Part shown: in pieces, positions 44,579 to 55,379 of the stretch
Layout: each line of letters begins with the position of its first letter
Numbering within the stretch: position 1 is the first letter of the stretch
Source of the DNA: Periplaneta americana
Lineage: Eukaryota > Arthropoda > Insecta > Blattodea > Blattidae
Direction: 5' to 3'
NCBI RefSeq assembly: GCF_040183065.1
Contig: NC_091118.1
Span: 204,573,686-204,637,685, forward strand
Length of the DNA stretch: 64,000 nt
Translations under genes and position numbers: made by a program
The notes under the pieces: model-generated
Databases searched by the model: none
What the model saw: the letters and a program-made list of their open reading frames with translations, nothing else
Told to the model about the DNA's origin: nothing

Positions 44579-45747
44579 CAGGCATGTCAATTGATGCCCA
44601 CAGGAGCAAGCGCGCGCTTTAGAGCCCAGGAGAGCCTGAGGGCTTTACAGCAGAAAGGAAAGACACAGATGAAAGAGCTGGTATATACCGCTTGATCGAG
44701 CTATATTCAGGGATGGCCAGCACTGATTCAATAGATAAAGGCAAGAGAACTTATTAAAACTGTATCCATGTTAATTTTTAGATTTGCCTGAGAAGTATAA
44801 GTGCATTATAAGAATGTAAGTGTTAATTTTAATGCTCATTTTTCACAAGTTCGACTTTTTTATTCAAAAGAAATATCTTCTCAACTTTTCGTATAGAAAA
44901 GTGAAATTTTCAGGTATAGGCCTATTTATTTAGTAGCCTTACTGAATTTTTTCGTAAATCTAATATACCATATATACGTATTACTGAAGATAGTGTATTG
45001 AAAATTTTGAAAATATTCGCATGGAAATTGTTTGTAAGGAAATGAATTAACAAAGCAACTACTGTTACATCATAAGCAAAAGATACGTGCCTATGTGTTG
45101 TAAAAATGTCAGCTCTATAGCTTCAGCAGATTTCGAGAAAATAATTTAATATTCTGATGATAGGAAGTTGCTCACAAATATCACTTTAAAAGCATAATGC
45201 GATAAGAGTTTTGTTATATAATATTAGTTACACTTAAAACAGATACAGTACCTAGGTAACTTTGCTTTGTACTGTAATATTGTTTTGATTAGTTTATTGA
45301 TTACTTTTGTAAGGCTAAAGATACCATCAATATAAATTCCAACTTATCATGTCATACTCAATCTCTTTCTTTGGAATATCACTTTCTTTATGAATGATGC
45401 GTTTCATTCGCTTAGTATAGTATAGTTTTAGGTACTCTGAAATTTATGTGAATATTCCTTCTTAACTCTTTATCATGTTATTAAGATTTAAAACGCAACT
45501 GCAATATTAAGAAATTGGTGTAAATACTTTTGTTTTACAGACAATATAGATAATATTAAACAGAAAGAAGCCATGTAAAAATAACGACATAAAATTTCAC
45601 GTTCCGTTTGAAGTTTGTGCACCACTGTTTTCTTAATCCAACAGGTTGCTTATTCATATACACAACACTTCCTCTTACTATACTTAGCGCTTGCTGCCCG
45701 CGCAACGACGTCAAGGTCAGAAAAATGCGCTTGCTTTGACATCACTG
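44579..45747. mobile_element. Non-autonomous hAT transposon, 1169 bp (family N1, copy 2)
   Basis: Starts CAGGCATGTCAATTGATGCC and ends GCTTTGACATCACTG. It is nearly collinear with copy 1 at 25866-27036; the main differences are small indels near 45410-45440. The flanking octamers GCATAAGC and CTATAGGC agree at 5 of 8 positions, compatible with a decayed target duplication. No transposase. Confidence 0.88.
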
Positions 45748-45821
45748 CTATAGGCGATGTAGAGCTTATAAGTGATTATTTTTAATTGAGTGCTAAGCCA
45801 TAGTGACCATATGAATGCTTA

Positions 45822-46798
45822 TACAGGGACATCATTGTATTTTTACTTGCATTATTATTGTACCTGCATTTCTGAATGTACTTCACTCTCACCCCTTCAC
45901 TAATGTCCTTGCTCCCGTCACACACACAAACTTACGGCCGCTGTTGCATTCGAAGTCTTCAAGCACTGAAGTAAACACTGCAGTGTATAGTGTGTTTCAC
46001 AAATATGATTGCGTTTTCTATAGAAGAAAGAACCTATGTTAATAATATGGTACCAAAAAATTATATTCAAGAAACAATCAATTCAATTTCATAGAATATG
46101 CTTCAAAATGTTTTTAATAATATGCGTACTGAATTGAAGCCTGCATTGTAATGAACGGAAACCATTTTCAGCAACTTGTTTAAAAATTCAGATTAGCTTA
46201 TTTTGAATTGAGGTGGCTAGAAGCAAAGGAATGCTAGTGACATTTGTAATAACATGAGTTAAGTGCATCCAGTGTAAGCAAAGTATCTAAAATTTTAGTG
46301 GCAAACGGATATTTTAATCGCATCACACATTAAAATTTAAATAAAAATTTCACCGATTTTACGAAAGCTTAAATATTTAAACCCCATTTTCTCAAAAGTA
46401 ACTTAAGTACACTTACAGCCCTTTACTTATGACCCCTCAATTTAAATGCATCTCTATATGGTATGTTAACATCAATAATTAATATGCTAAATAAAGTCGA
46501 CATTACATAACGAACATAGCCGCCTGAAAAGTTGAGTTTTTGAAAAAAAATGTTACTACTCTACTGTATTTTGATAAATTCCGTAAAAGTGATGATCAAA
46601 CTGAAAATCGTAATATCGTATCTCCCTACAACATAAATGGATACACTACTTTTCTCTCCTCCTATACCTAGTAAAATGATTTGTTTACATATTGCACTAG
46701 TAACATCAAACTCCTGTAATGGAAGGGGGCAACAGTATTTACGAGTATAGCCAGGTTAATGTTAAAAATGTTGGTAAAAATAAAGTGATGTCCCTGTA
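45822..46798 (+). mobile_element. TA-flanked mariner-like element, 973 bp (family M1, copy 2)
   Basis: CAGGGACATCATTGTATTTT begins at 45824 and its near reverse complement ends at 46796, both flanked by TA. At 46005 an ATG opens MIAFSIEERTYVNNMV, which resembles the first helix of the N-terminal DNA-binding domain of mariner-like transposases and lies at the place where copy 3 has MFAYSSDERAFNIESYFRTG. The rest is non-coding. Confidence 0.85.
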
Positions 46799-46803
46799 TT
46801 ATT

Positions 46804-46975
46804 ACTAGCCATACCCGTGCGCTTCCCTGCACTTGTGTGTTGTAGGTCGTTTGCTTCAGAATCATTTTGAAAATTGTATTTTAAACTATGAATTTAACTG
46901 TTATTATTATGCAAAACTTCCTGGAGTTGTTCAGTCAATTCTACTTTTAAGATTGATGTTATATTAGACAACTGC
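46804..46975 (+). repeat. Interspersed repeat family X, 5' fragment (copy 3)
   Basis: Begins ACTAGCCATACCCGTGCGCT, matching the starts at 1552 and 8572, but departs from them within about 40 bp. It begins 5 bp after the mariner-like element and is followed by a LINE fragment. Confidence 0.5.
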
Positions 46976-47275
46976 ACGCATTATATTCATCACCTGACAT
47001 AATTAGGAACATTAAATCCAGACGTTTGAGATGGGCGGGGCATGTAGCACGTATGGGCGAATCCAGAAATGCATATAGAGTGTTAGTTGTGAGGCCGGAG
47101 GGAAAAAGACCTTTGTGGAGACTAGACGTAGATGGGAAGATAATATTAAAATGAATTTGAGGGAGGTGGGATATGATGATAGAGACTGGATTGATCTTGC
47201 TCAGGATAGGGACTTACGTGAGGGCGGCAATGAACGGGTTCCTTAAAAGCCAGTAAGTAAGTAAGTAAGTTGTAA
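46976..47275 (+). pseudogene. RTE-like LINE 3' terminus (copy E)
   Basis: From ACTGCACGCATTATATTCAT the DNA follows the family end: [40 protein letters not shown], a damaged RPRRRW, then the AQDRD region with an 8-9 bp deletion and a shortened AMN..VP. It ends GCCAGTAAGTAAGTAAGTAA. Only about 300 bp, frameshifted twice. Confidence 0.85.
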
Positions 47276-47588
47276 TTATTAGTCGTAATAGACAATTTGG
47301 TCAGCGTCTGAAATGAAATATACTTGTAAAAACTGAAGGCTCTTACTCTCAGATGGAAAAAAATTTCCATTTAAATGATAAAAACCTATGCTTGAACTTT
47401 CAGTGATGGCGTAGAAGTGACTTTATGTATTTCTTTTGCACAAAATAATGCCACTTGAAATAAGATGTTGTACTGTCTTATATTACTGTATCATGATACA
47501 CTTGGAAAACACCCAATTTTCTGTCAGAATCTTTGCACGTACAGAACTTATCATAATATCTATTGTTATGGCAATATTCTTTACATTA
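47276..47588. other. Unassigned spacer
   Basis: No supported feature. Confidence 0.3.
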
Positions 47589-48677
47589 TACAGGGACATC
47601 ATTTTATTTTTACTTCAATTTTTATTGTACCTGAGTTTTTGAATGTACTTCACTCCCACCCCTTCTACTAGTAAACTTCCAACCGTTCACGACACAGAGC
47701 CGAGGGCGCGTAAGCAGTACTGAGTTACTGAGTATATTACGTTCCAGAAATATGTTCGCTTATTCCAGTGACGAAAGAGCTTTCAATATTGAATCATATT
47801 TTCGCACAGGTACTGTTCGTTTGCCTACGTCGCATCCCGGTTTCCCCCACCTGCTTCGCCCCTCTGTAAAGTCTATTAGCTGGGCTGTCTTAGCTCTTTT
47901 CTGAAAACATTAATTTCTGTTAGGAATTGGACGTCTACGTAATATTATACAAGTGTTTAAAATAACTTAAATAAAAGGGCCTCGTTAAGTAATTAACTGT
48001 CACGTGATTCCCCCCCCCCTTTCTACGACCCTGCGACAAAACCACTTGAACGGACAGTAGATAGCATTTCTGAGTAATTTTATCTTTTCGGATCGGGCAG
48101 AAGTGAAGATTGAATTTACAGTACTTAAGGTACTCTTTTATAGAGTAGGTATATAATTATTTCAACATGAATTACTAGTACGAAGGACGAAACTGGTAAT
48201 TGGAATTAGGTACAATAGTCTATAGTGCGATAATATGCACAAAAGAACTGAAGCCTGTATCGAAATGAACGGCACCATTTTCAAAAATGTGTTTAAATAT
48301 CCATATTATGATTATTTTTCAATTTAACTTTATTCTCTATATTGTACGCTAATGTGCTGTAGTCAGTATACACTGCATAATTAATACGTCCGAATGGATA
48401 ACTCAATTCGTGAGTAAAAACACTAAGTGTTAATACAGTACTGTATTTTGATTAAACAAAAACCCAATGAAAATTATCAAACTCAAAATTGCGATATTTC
48501 CTAGTTTACTTTTCTTCCCTCCTATACCTAGTAAAGTGATTTGTATTTTACCCCAGTATCATCGAACTCCAGTCGTGGAAGGGGTAGCAAACGGTGTTTC
48601 CTGTTTCAATCGTTAATAGAAAGGTATAGCCAGATTGATATTAAAAATGTTAGTAAAAATAAAATGATGTCCCTGTA
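47589..48677 (+). mobile_element. TA-flanked mariner-like element, 1085 bp (family M1, copy 3)
   Basis: CAGGGACATCATTTTATTTT (from 47591) and its reverse complement (to 48675) are inverted repeats of at least 24 bp, flanked by TA. At 47752 an ATG opens MFAYSSDERAFNIESYFRTG, the start of a mariner-like helix-turn-helix domain, then the frame loses similarity. A C9 run lies at about 48009. The right 720 bp is the sequence seen at 397-1146. Confidence 0.87.
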
Positions 48678-49099
48678 TTTAGATACTTACGTATTTTATA
48701 CTTTTACCTTCTGGATTTCCTGTCTGTTATTGTATTACCATGTTGTTTTAATAGTAACGATTTAGCTCGTGTTATTTTGTTTCGCTGGAGTGAACTAGTA
48801 ACATGCCGTAACATTAAAGAAAAGACCTTGAGGGCCTGGAAGGAAGAAAACAGAATGTCTAAATAGTATTAAAAGTTCATATATTGCATAATCTGTAGAT
48901 ATTGCAAGCAATGACCCGACGTAAATGTTACTTCAATTACTAGTAAGGGTTCACCAAAACAATGGTCTCAGCTGTTCTTCTAGAATAAAACTATTTTCTG
49001 ATAGTTATGATAGTATATCTGAGAATGTAGTTATGCTCGAAAACACAAATTAAATTGGATCCTTTTCCTTAAGTTCTTACTTCTTCATTTCATATTCCA
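48678..49099. other. Unassigned stretch
   Basis: No supported feature. Confidence 0.3.
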
Positions 49100-49400
49100 T
49101 TCTTCAGCGTTACATTCGGAATTTTCCGTTACATTTTCCTCTGGCATCTTCTTAGCATGTTTCGTTCCTTCTTTCCAATGGACCAGGTTTGAGCCCCATA
49201 TGTGAGAGTCATAAGTGTGCCAGCTATTAGTTGGGTTCCTCTTTATTTTCAGACTGTAATCTTTCTCTGATAGTGTGAAGGTTAGACTCCAACATTTTGA
49301 ATCAACTGCTAATATTCTTCGACGAATTTCTTTTCAGCCCTGTTCTTATAGGACAAGACTTGGTCAAAGTAGACTTTTTGTATTCTTCCTCGTATTCGAG
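49100..49400 (-). pseudogene. LINE reverse transcriptase C-terminal fragment
   Basis: Antisense around 49255-49110 reads GTLMTLTYGAQTWSIGKKER then NMLRRCQRKM, a stop, and RKIPNVTLKN. The YGAQTWS.gKKe...L...QR.MeR pattern is the thumb region of LINE polymerases (compare YGCETWTL in the RTE-like copies). It is a different family from those. 49440-49610 resembles the CAGTGAA-rich 3' sequence of the CR1/L2-like element at 39.8 kb. Confidence 0.55.
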
Positions 49401-49667
49401 TTCATTCTTGTAATGCTTACTTGATAGCTGCTTACTTTTGGTACTGAAAATCTTTCACTACTTTCATTTCACTATCATCTCACTCACAGCACTGATGCTA
49501 TACAACACATTTCACTGACACTATAAATTTTCACTGGTCAAAATTATTTCCTGCCATTGTAAACCATAACTTTACTGATACAACATTTCAAATAAAACAA
49601 ACATGACTGGTGTAAAATTTCTTTGGTTGAAGGATAAGTACTATTTTGTAGAAAAATCCTAATAAAA

Positions 49668-49705
49668 ATGATGATGATGACGATGATGATGATGATGATG
49701 ATGAT
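49668..49705 (+). repeat. (GAT)n microsatellite
   Basis: About 12 ATG/GAT units with one CGA interruption. It may be a LINE tail like the one at 32.87 kb. Confidence 0.9.
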
Positions 49706-49737
49706 CTACTTAGGTGAACAGTATTTATTTCTGAATA

Positions 49738-49880
49738 CAGCCTACTTACTTACAGGCTTTTAAGGAACCCGGAGGTTCATTGCCGCCCACACATAAGCCC
49801 GCCATTAGTCCCTATCCTGAGCAAGATTCATCCATTCTCTATCATCATATCCCACCTCCTACAAATCCATTTTAATATTA
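49738..49880 (-). pseudogene. RTE-like LINE extreme 3' end (copy F1)
   Basis: Minus strand: NIKMDL, VGYDDREWMNLAQDRD and the end of the AMNLRVP segment, a stop, GCCTGTAAGTAAG tail. Only the last 140 bp of the family is present. It lies head to head with copy F2. Confidence 0.85.
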
Positions 49881-49889
49881 TACACAAAA

Positions 49890-50640
49890 ATAAATTAATT
49901 TCGATATCCAATCCCTAAAAAGACAAAGTACATGATTATGTCTCGTGACGAGAATATTGCACGAAATGGAAATTTAAAAATTGGAAATTTATCTTTTGAA
50001 GAGGTGGAGAAGTTCAAATATCTGGGAGCAACAGTAACAAATATAAATGATTCTCGGGAGGAAATTAAACACAGAATAAATGTGAGAAATGCCTGTTATT
50101 ATTCGGTTGAGAAACTTTTATCATCCAGTTTGCTGTCAAAAAATCTGAAAGTTAGAATTTATAAAACAGTTATATTACCGATTGTTCTGTATGGTTGTGA
50201 AACTTGGACTCTCACTTTGAGAGAGGAACAGAAATTAAGGATGTTTGAGAATAAGGTGCTTAAGAAAATATTTGGACCTAAGAAGGATGAAGTTACAGGA
50301 GAATGGAGAAAGTTACACAACACAGAACTGCACGCATTGTATTCTTCACCTGACATAATTAGGAACATTAAATCCAGACGTTTGAGATGAGCAGGGCATG
50401 TAGCACGTATGGGCGAATCCAGAAATGCATATAGAGTGTTAGTTGGGAGGCCGGAGGGAAAAAGACCTTTAGGGAGGCCGAGACGTAGATGGGAAGATAA
50501 TATTAAAATTGATTTGAGGGAGGTGGGATATGATGATAGAGACTGGATTAATCTTGCTCAGGATAGGGACCAATGGCGGGCTTATGTGAGGGCGGCAATG
50601 AACCTCCGGGTTCCTTAAAAGCCAGTAAGTAAGTAAGTAA
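49890..50640 (+). pseudogene. RTE-like LINE 3' end (copy F2)
   Basis: Forward frame 49932-50390 begins MIMSRDENIARNGNLKIG and runs through KFKYLGATVTN, PIVLYGCETWTLTLR and GEWRKLHNTELH to KSRRLR. A single TGG-to-TGA change at 50388-50390 stops it, and the same frame continues (50409-50618) with [27 protein letters not shown] and AAMNLRVP. Apart from that codon the 229-codon stretch is intact. It ends GCCAGTAAGTAAGTAAGTAA. The catalytic core is missing through 5' truncation near 49890. Confidence 0.92.
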
Positions 50641-51198
50641 ATATCCATTTAGCTCTCCCTCTTCTGCCTTTGTGTAAATTACGTCATATTACAGCTTTCA
50701 TTTTCACGCGTTGCTCTCCATGAAGCCCTCCTACAGCAATCCTCTAGAACAATGAAAAGGAGAAAGTAAGAAAAAGAGATTTTTTTATTCCGGAAACATT
50801 GCATTAATAGGCTCTTTGACTTCTCATCCGGTACGTGAACCAAGACTGCTCATTCGATGTAAAGCATTTAGGATGGGTTGAGTCCTGTCAGATGCACACC
50901 TGACCCCACACAACAAGGAGCTTCCATGACGTCCGACCCCGAGAGAATAAAGGTTTCCATCTTTTGATGAGACTCCGTATGGAAAAAAGTACAAGAGAAG
51001 ACTGGCAAAGAAATCGAAAAATGCGAAGTTGATTCTGTCAGCACCTTGTAGCCGGAATTCTATTGCAATATGACTTGCGAAATGGCCTCCAGCTTTGAAG
51101 GAAGAGATGGATGAAAAGCTTCCAAGATCTGCAGCATACACAATCTGTACTGCCAACCTGCTGCATGTATTTCTAAACTCAGCTGCCCTAATTAGGCC
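50641..51198. other. Low-repeat stretch
   Basis: One of the few parts without a recognisable mobile element, somewhat less AT-rich than its surroundings. It holds the weak frame described at 50824-51156. Confidence 0.35.
50824..51156 (-). CDS. Unrecognised 110-codon open frame
   Basis: An antisense frame with ordinary amino-acid composition: MAVQIVYAADLGSFSSISSF at the start, a mixed hydrophobic middle (INFAFFDFFASLLLYFFPYG) and SSLLCGVRCASDRTQPILNA near the end. It has no domain I recognise, no clear promoter and no convincing splice partner. It stands out only because it lies in non-repeat, GC-richer DNA. It could be an exon, a gene fragment or chance; chance is quite possible. Confidence 0.15.
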   Translation of the reverse strand: MAVQIVYAADLGSFSSISSFKAGGHFASHIAIEFRLQGADRINFAFFDFFASLLLYFFPYGVSSKDGNLYSLGVGRHGSSLLCGVRCASDRTQPILNALHRMSSLGSRTG

Positions 51199-51212
51199 TA
51201 TTATTATTATTA

Positions 51213-51274
<62 letters not shown>

Positions 51275-51276
51275 TA
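51199..51276 (+). repeat. (ATT)n microsatellite
   Basis: About 26 units with one TTG interruption, ending just before the 240-bp tandem array. Confidence 0.95.
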
Positions 51277-51280
51277 GCTA

Positions 51281-51726
51281 GCAAATTGAGTACAAATTAA
51301 ATTTATAAAAGAAAAATGTTTCTAGCCACTACCGTAAGAGCCAGGCTCGTGTACGGTGTGGTCTTAGCCAATAATATAACATAAACTTGACAAAGACAGT
51401 TTACTAAATACAGTAATTACGCCTAACTTAATCCAAATCGATAGATAACACACAAGAGCAAAAAAAAGGAAGAAATAAAAAAAGAAAGAAAAAACGCATC
51501 TATATATATATAAGCAAATTGAGTACAAATTAAATTTATAAAACAAATGTTTCTAGCCACTACAGTAAGAGTCAGGCTCGTGTACGGTGTGGTCTTAGCC
51601 AATAATATAACGTAAACTTGACAAAGACAGTTTACTAAATACAGTAATTACGCCTAACTTAATCCAAATCGATAGATAACACACAAGAGCAAAAAAAAAG
51701 GAAGAAATAAAAAAAGAAAGAAAAAA

Positions 51727-51762
<36 letters not shown>

Positions 51763-52223
51763 CAAATTGAGTACAAATTAAATTTAAAAAACAAATGTTT
51801 CTAGCCACTACAGTAAGAGCCAGGCTCGTGTACGGTGTGGTCTTAGCCAATAATATAACGTAAACTTGACAAAGACAGTTTACTAAATACAGTAATTACG
51901 CCTAACTTAATCCAAATCGATAGATAACACACAAGAGCAAGAAAAAGGAAGAAATAAAAAAGAGAGAAAAAACGCATCTATATATAATATACTGTGTATA
52001 TATATAAGCAAATTGAGTACAAATTAAATTTATAAAACAAATGTTTCTAGCCACTACAGTAAGAGCCAGGCTCGTGTACGGTGTGGTCTTAGCCAATAAT
52101 ATAACGTAAACTTGACAAAGACAGTTTACTAAATACAGTAATTGCGCCTAACTTAATCCAAATCGATAGATAACACACAAGAGCAAAAAAAAAAAATGAA
52201 GAAATAAAATAAGAGAGAAAAAA

Positions 52224-52228
<5 letters not shown>
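51281..52228 (+). repeat. Four-copy tandem array, unit 233-248 bp
   Basis: Units begin GCAAATTGAGTACAAATTAA at 51281, 51514, 51762 and 52008. Each contains GAGCCAGGCTCGTGTACGGT, CAAATCGATAGATAACACAC, an A-rich segment and a terminal CGCA(TC)TATATATA run of variable length, which accounts for the length differences. The last unit's (AT)n runs straight into the Helitron 5' end. Short frames in all units are shared and have no meaning as protein. Confidence 0.93.
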
Positions 52229-52297
<69 letters not shown>

Positions 52298-52334
52298 GAA
52301 CTGGTAATCGAAATTACGGGAAAACGTCTGAACG

Positions 52335-53436
52335 CAGGGGCGGCCCGTCCTTATGTGCTACAGTGCTACAGTACAATGATAATTTTTGCTCAAATAATGT
52401 ATTTGCAATACCATAGTATTTGATCTGCCATTTGACAATTTCCCGTGGTTATGTTCATGACGCGTTATAGAGTGTTTAGTCTTCGCTCTTAGCTCTTTGG
52501 TGCCTCAGGGGGTTCGTTGTGCTACTCAAAACTTACATGAGAATGTAGACAGTTAATGCGCATGTGCGAAGCTGAAATAACTGCTCTGATTGGCTATTTT
52601 TACGCGGGGAAGTGCTGTAGTCAGCTTCAGTACAACACAGCTTGGAGATTGCAAAAGTAAAGCGTAAGGAAAGAATGCTTGTTTGTGGAAGAACTCGGAA
52701 CTATGTACAATGTATTTGGTAATTCAAATGTTCGACTGCTGCAGCCATCTACCATTTTTTTTAGATTTCTCCTGAATCAATCAGCAAGCGACGGAAAATT
52801 GAATCCCAGAAAATTGATGCTAATGAGGTATGTAACCGTATAATTCAGGAAACTACTCATCGTTTCCAATCTTTAAGCTACCTAGACGCAACAAAATTGT
52901 TAAACAGCGAATTTTTTGAGAATTTTTTGCATAATTTTCCTGAAGTTGCTGTCAACAGCTATACTGTACTGAACAAAAGAATGTTAAAGACACAACTTGA
53001 AGTTCTATACGGAAGATCCGACTTCCGAAATATAGATGGCTGTTCAATTGTTACAAAACATAGTCTCCAACAATTCACGGGATCCATTCTGTGAAGTAAC
53101 GAAGTTGTTAAATATTTTGATTACAACACCAATGACCACTGCTGAGCCAGAAAGATGTTTTTCTTGCTTGAAACGCATAAAAACGTTTTTAAGGAACACT
53201 ATGTCCCAGGATCGCCTCACTGCTCTTGCAATACTGTCAATAGAAAAGAGTATAATGTCCAGGATGGAGGGATTTAACGTTTAACACCAGGGTAATTGAC
53301 AAGTTCTGTAGTAGGAAGGAGCTCCATATTTCGTCACTAGGCGAGTCTCAAATTAAGATAAATGCATATAAGTGTATACAGTAGGCCGATATAGAGATTG
53401 TAGCACACTCATTATTTTGACCACCAGCCGCTACTG
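52335..53436 (+). mobile_element. hAT transposon inside a Helitron, 1102 bp, perfect target duplication
   Basis: Left end CAGGGGCGGCCCGTCC and right end GACCACCAGCCGCTACTG form imperfect hAT-type inverted repeats. The octamer TCTGAACG lies on both sides (52327-52334 and 53437-53444), and removing one copy plus the element restores the Helitron sequence. It contains the C-terminal third of a transposase; the zinc finger and catalytic core are deleted. Confidence 0.95.
52829..53284 (+). pseudogene. hAT transposase C-terminal part with dimerisation domain
   Basis: Reads EVCNRIIQETTHRFQSLSYL, DATKLLNSEFFENFLHNFPE, VLNKRMLKTQLEVLYGRSDF and, after a frameshift near 53050, DPFCEVTKLLNILIT, TTAEPERCFSCLKRIKTF and MSQDRLTALAILSIEK. 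The last part is the hAT C-terminal dimerisation domain, which holds transposase oligomers together. The pattern is that of the ZMYM1-like ('zinc finger MYM-type 1-like') group. The catalytic DDE residues upstream are missing. Confidence 0.88.
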
Positions 53437-54502
53437 TCTGAACGGATTTTAATAAATGACCCCTCATTTTGAAGCTTGTAACCCAAAGTTTTTCAGAAAA
53501 ATATTAGTTTTCAGTGAAATGCTAGTTTTCCTACATAATTTTCCTATTTTCCAAAATCCATCCTTCGTCAGTTTTGAGAACTAATTGCATTTCAAAATAA
53601 AACAAAACACACACTACAATAAACAATAGTCTAGGCTATTACACGAAGGCCATGGCCTGTAGGATTGCTGACATATTTAGAGTTCAAATTCAATTGGTTA
53701 TTAAAAGCTTCAAGACTTATTAAAAATAATTTACAGGTCTGATTCTGCGGTGTGTATTGGATATTAAAATCTACAAACCTTGAGGTGGTTTGATGACATT
53801 ATTACCATTAGAAATTAATTATTATTATAGTTAATACCATGTTGTTAATATAAACTATCAAACTTGCGTAAGATAATAATATTGTTATTAAAAATCAAAT
53901 ATTTTTATAGTTATTAATCAAGTGGGGTTGGGTCTTTTTCATATACTTAATGGCGGTGTGGTGTAGATACTTATATGATCATTCTCTTCAGTATTGACTC
54001 GAGAGAGCTAAAAAATTACAGTTCCTAAGAAAAGACGGTATTACTTACTGATAAAATAAGAGGCCTGCAAAATGTTGTAGTCTCCCGATCATTTCAGCAA
54101 GATCTCTTAGCAGGATAAAATGATTTTAATCTTCACATTTCAAGCTCTACATGCAGCAGCTATGTCTATTGTTCGAAAGCATAGCAAACCTGACTTTTTA
54201 AACTTTCAACTACAATCCACAATGTCCTGAAATAGCTATTGCTTTACTCTCACATGAAAAACCCACTGATCGTCCTGACATTGTTACTTGCGTTTTCGCG
54301 TTGAAACTCAAAAACTGAAGGTGGATAGGTTCAAGAAAAAGTATTTGGCCTAAAAAAAACATTCGGAGGGAGTATGTTTCATTATTACGGAAGCAAGTAA
54401 CTTTCAAAATGTCTGGTATTTTTCGTTGAAAATAAATCTGAAAAATTTTTATTTGAACGTGTAACGAACTTAGTTTGCAGCGTTTGCTGCACAAGCCACT
54501 GG

Positions 54503-54655
54503 TTTCATATAAATTGACAATCAGACAGAAGACAGTGATATTCAATAAAATCATGAATATAGTCGACAGAAATAAAAGGTAAAAAATACATTATCATTAC
54601 CATCATTATTTTTATTACTATTACTATTATCATTACTATTATTATTATTCCATGT
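54503..54655. other. Short spacer with (TTA/ATT) runs
   Basis: Only imperfect ATT-type repeats near 54600-54650. Confidence 0.4.
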
Positions 54656-54966
54656 ATTGTGGGTCCCTATCACCACGGCATGGCGCGTCCTCAGGTTGCG
54701 GATAGAGGAGACGGCCTCCAGATATGGAGGGTAGCTGCGAATATATTGAATAAGCAGTCGCGGACAACCGATAAGGGACGGTCCTCCAGCTTGGGGGTTG
54801 GACGAATGGCTAACCCATCACCGTATAAAACAGCTTGTTACGAAACCTTACAATAAGCCTCGGAATGGGACTGATTCTCTGGCACGAATCTTGCTCAGGA
54901 TAGCGACCGATGATGGCGGGTTTAAGTGAGAGCGGCAATGTACCTCCGGGTTCCTTAAAAGCTATA

Positions 54967-54967
<1 letters not shown>
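54656..54967 (+). pseudogene. RTE-like LINE, 5' end fused to 3' end (second fusion, copy G0)
   Basis: ATG at 54680 gives MARPQVADRGDGLQIW, VAANILNKQSRTTDKG and SLGVGRMANPSPYKTACYET, the same leader as at 28860. The sequence then passes through GGAATGGGACTGATTCTCTG and at about 54885 jumps to the last 85 bp of the family (ATCTTGCTCAGGATAG ... CCTCCGGGTTCCTTAAAAGC). The joint differs from that of copy D and retains more 5' sequence but less 3' sequence. An (ATT)n tract replaces the TAAG tail. Confidence 0.85.
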
Positions 54968-55017
<50 letters not shown>

Positions 55018-55021
55018 ATAA
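54966..55021 (+). repeat. (ATT)n microsatellite
   Basis: About 17 ATT units ending TATAATAATAAAATA. Confidence 0.95.
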
Positions 55022-55234
55022 TAAAATACGCATATTTAATAATTCTACACATTTAAATACCAGTCTATAACCATTTTTACATGCACATAACATTGCCTAC
55101 TCCAACACAATTTTTTGCATTCCGTTTAAACTATTTTTAACATGACTATTACACCCTTACTACGTCATACTACTTTTGACCAATAAAACGGTACGAAAGG
55201 ACGTATTTCAACCAATCATGGCTGCTTAACGCAC

Positions 55235-55318
55235 AATTTTATCGCGTCCCTAGCATTTGTTTAATTTTATCGCGTCCGTAGCATTTGTTTAATTTTATCG
55301 CGTCCCTAGCATTTGTTT
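55235..55318 (+). repeat. 28-bp unit repeated three times in tandem
   Basis: Unit AATTTTATCGCGTCCCTAGC then ATTTGTTT. Copy 2 has CCG for CCC. Unlike nearby microsatellites it is CG-containing and not simple. Confidence 0.95.
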
Positions 55319-55379
55319 CTTTGTTTGCCAACATTTGAAACTGCGCTGGTCTGGACGTCAAAAATATATATAAAATTAC

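Larger units (their letters stand above)
52229..54502 (+). mobile_element. Helitron interrupted by a hAT element (copy H6)
   Basis: After about 65 bp of (AT)n comes ATAATTTGAACTGGTAAT, the family 5' sequence. It is broken at 52335 by a hAT and resumes at 53437 (TCTGAACGGATTTTAAT). It ends GCAGCGTTTGCTGC, ACAAGCCACTGG at 54502, where the terminal CTAG has become CTGG. A Rep-segment remnant is at about 54000-54380: LQFLRKDG-like, SRSFQQDLL, IVRKHSKPDFLNF-like, ALLSHEKPTDRPDIVTCVFA, KLKKLKVDRFKKKYLA in broken frames. Confidence 0.88.

Noticed and set aside
49738-50640. Single 5'-inverted LINE from twin priming
   Set aside because: The inverted piece is the 3' terminus with its own tail, not a 5' portion.
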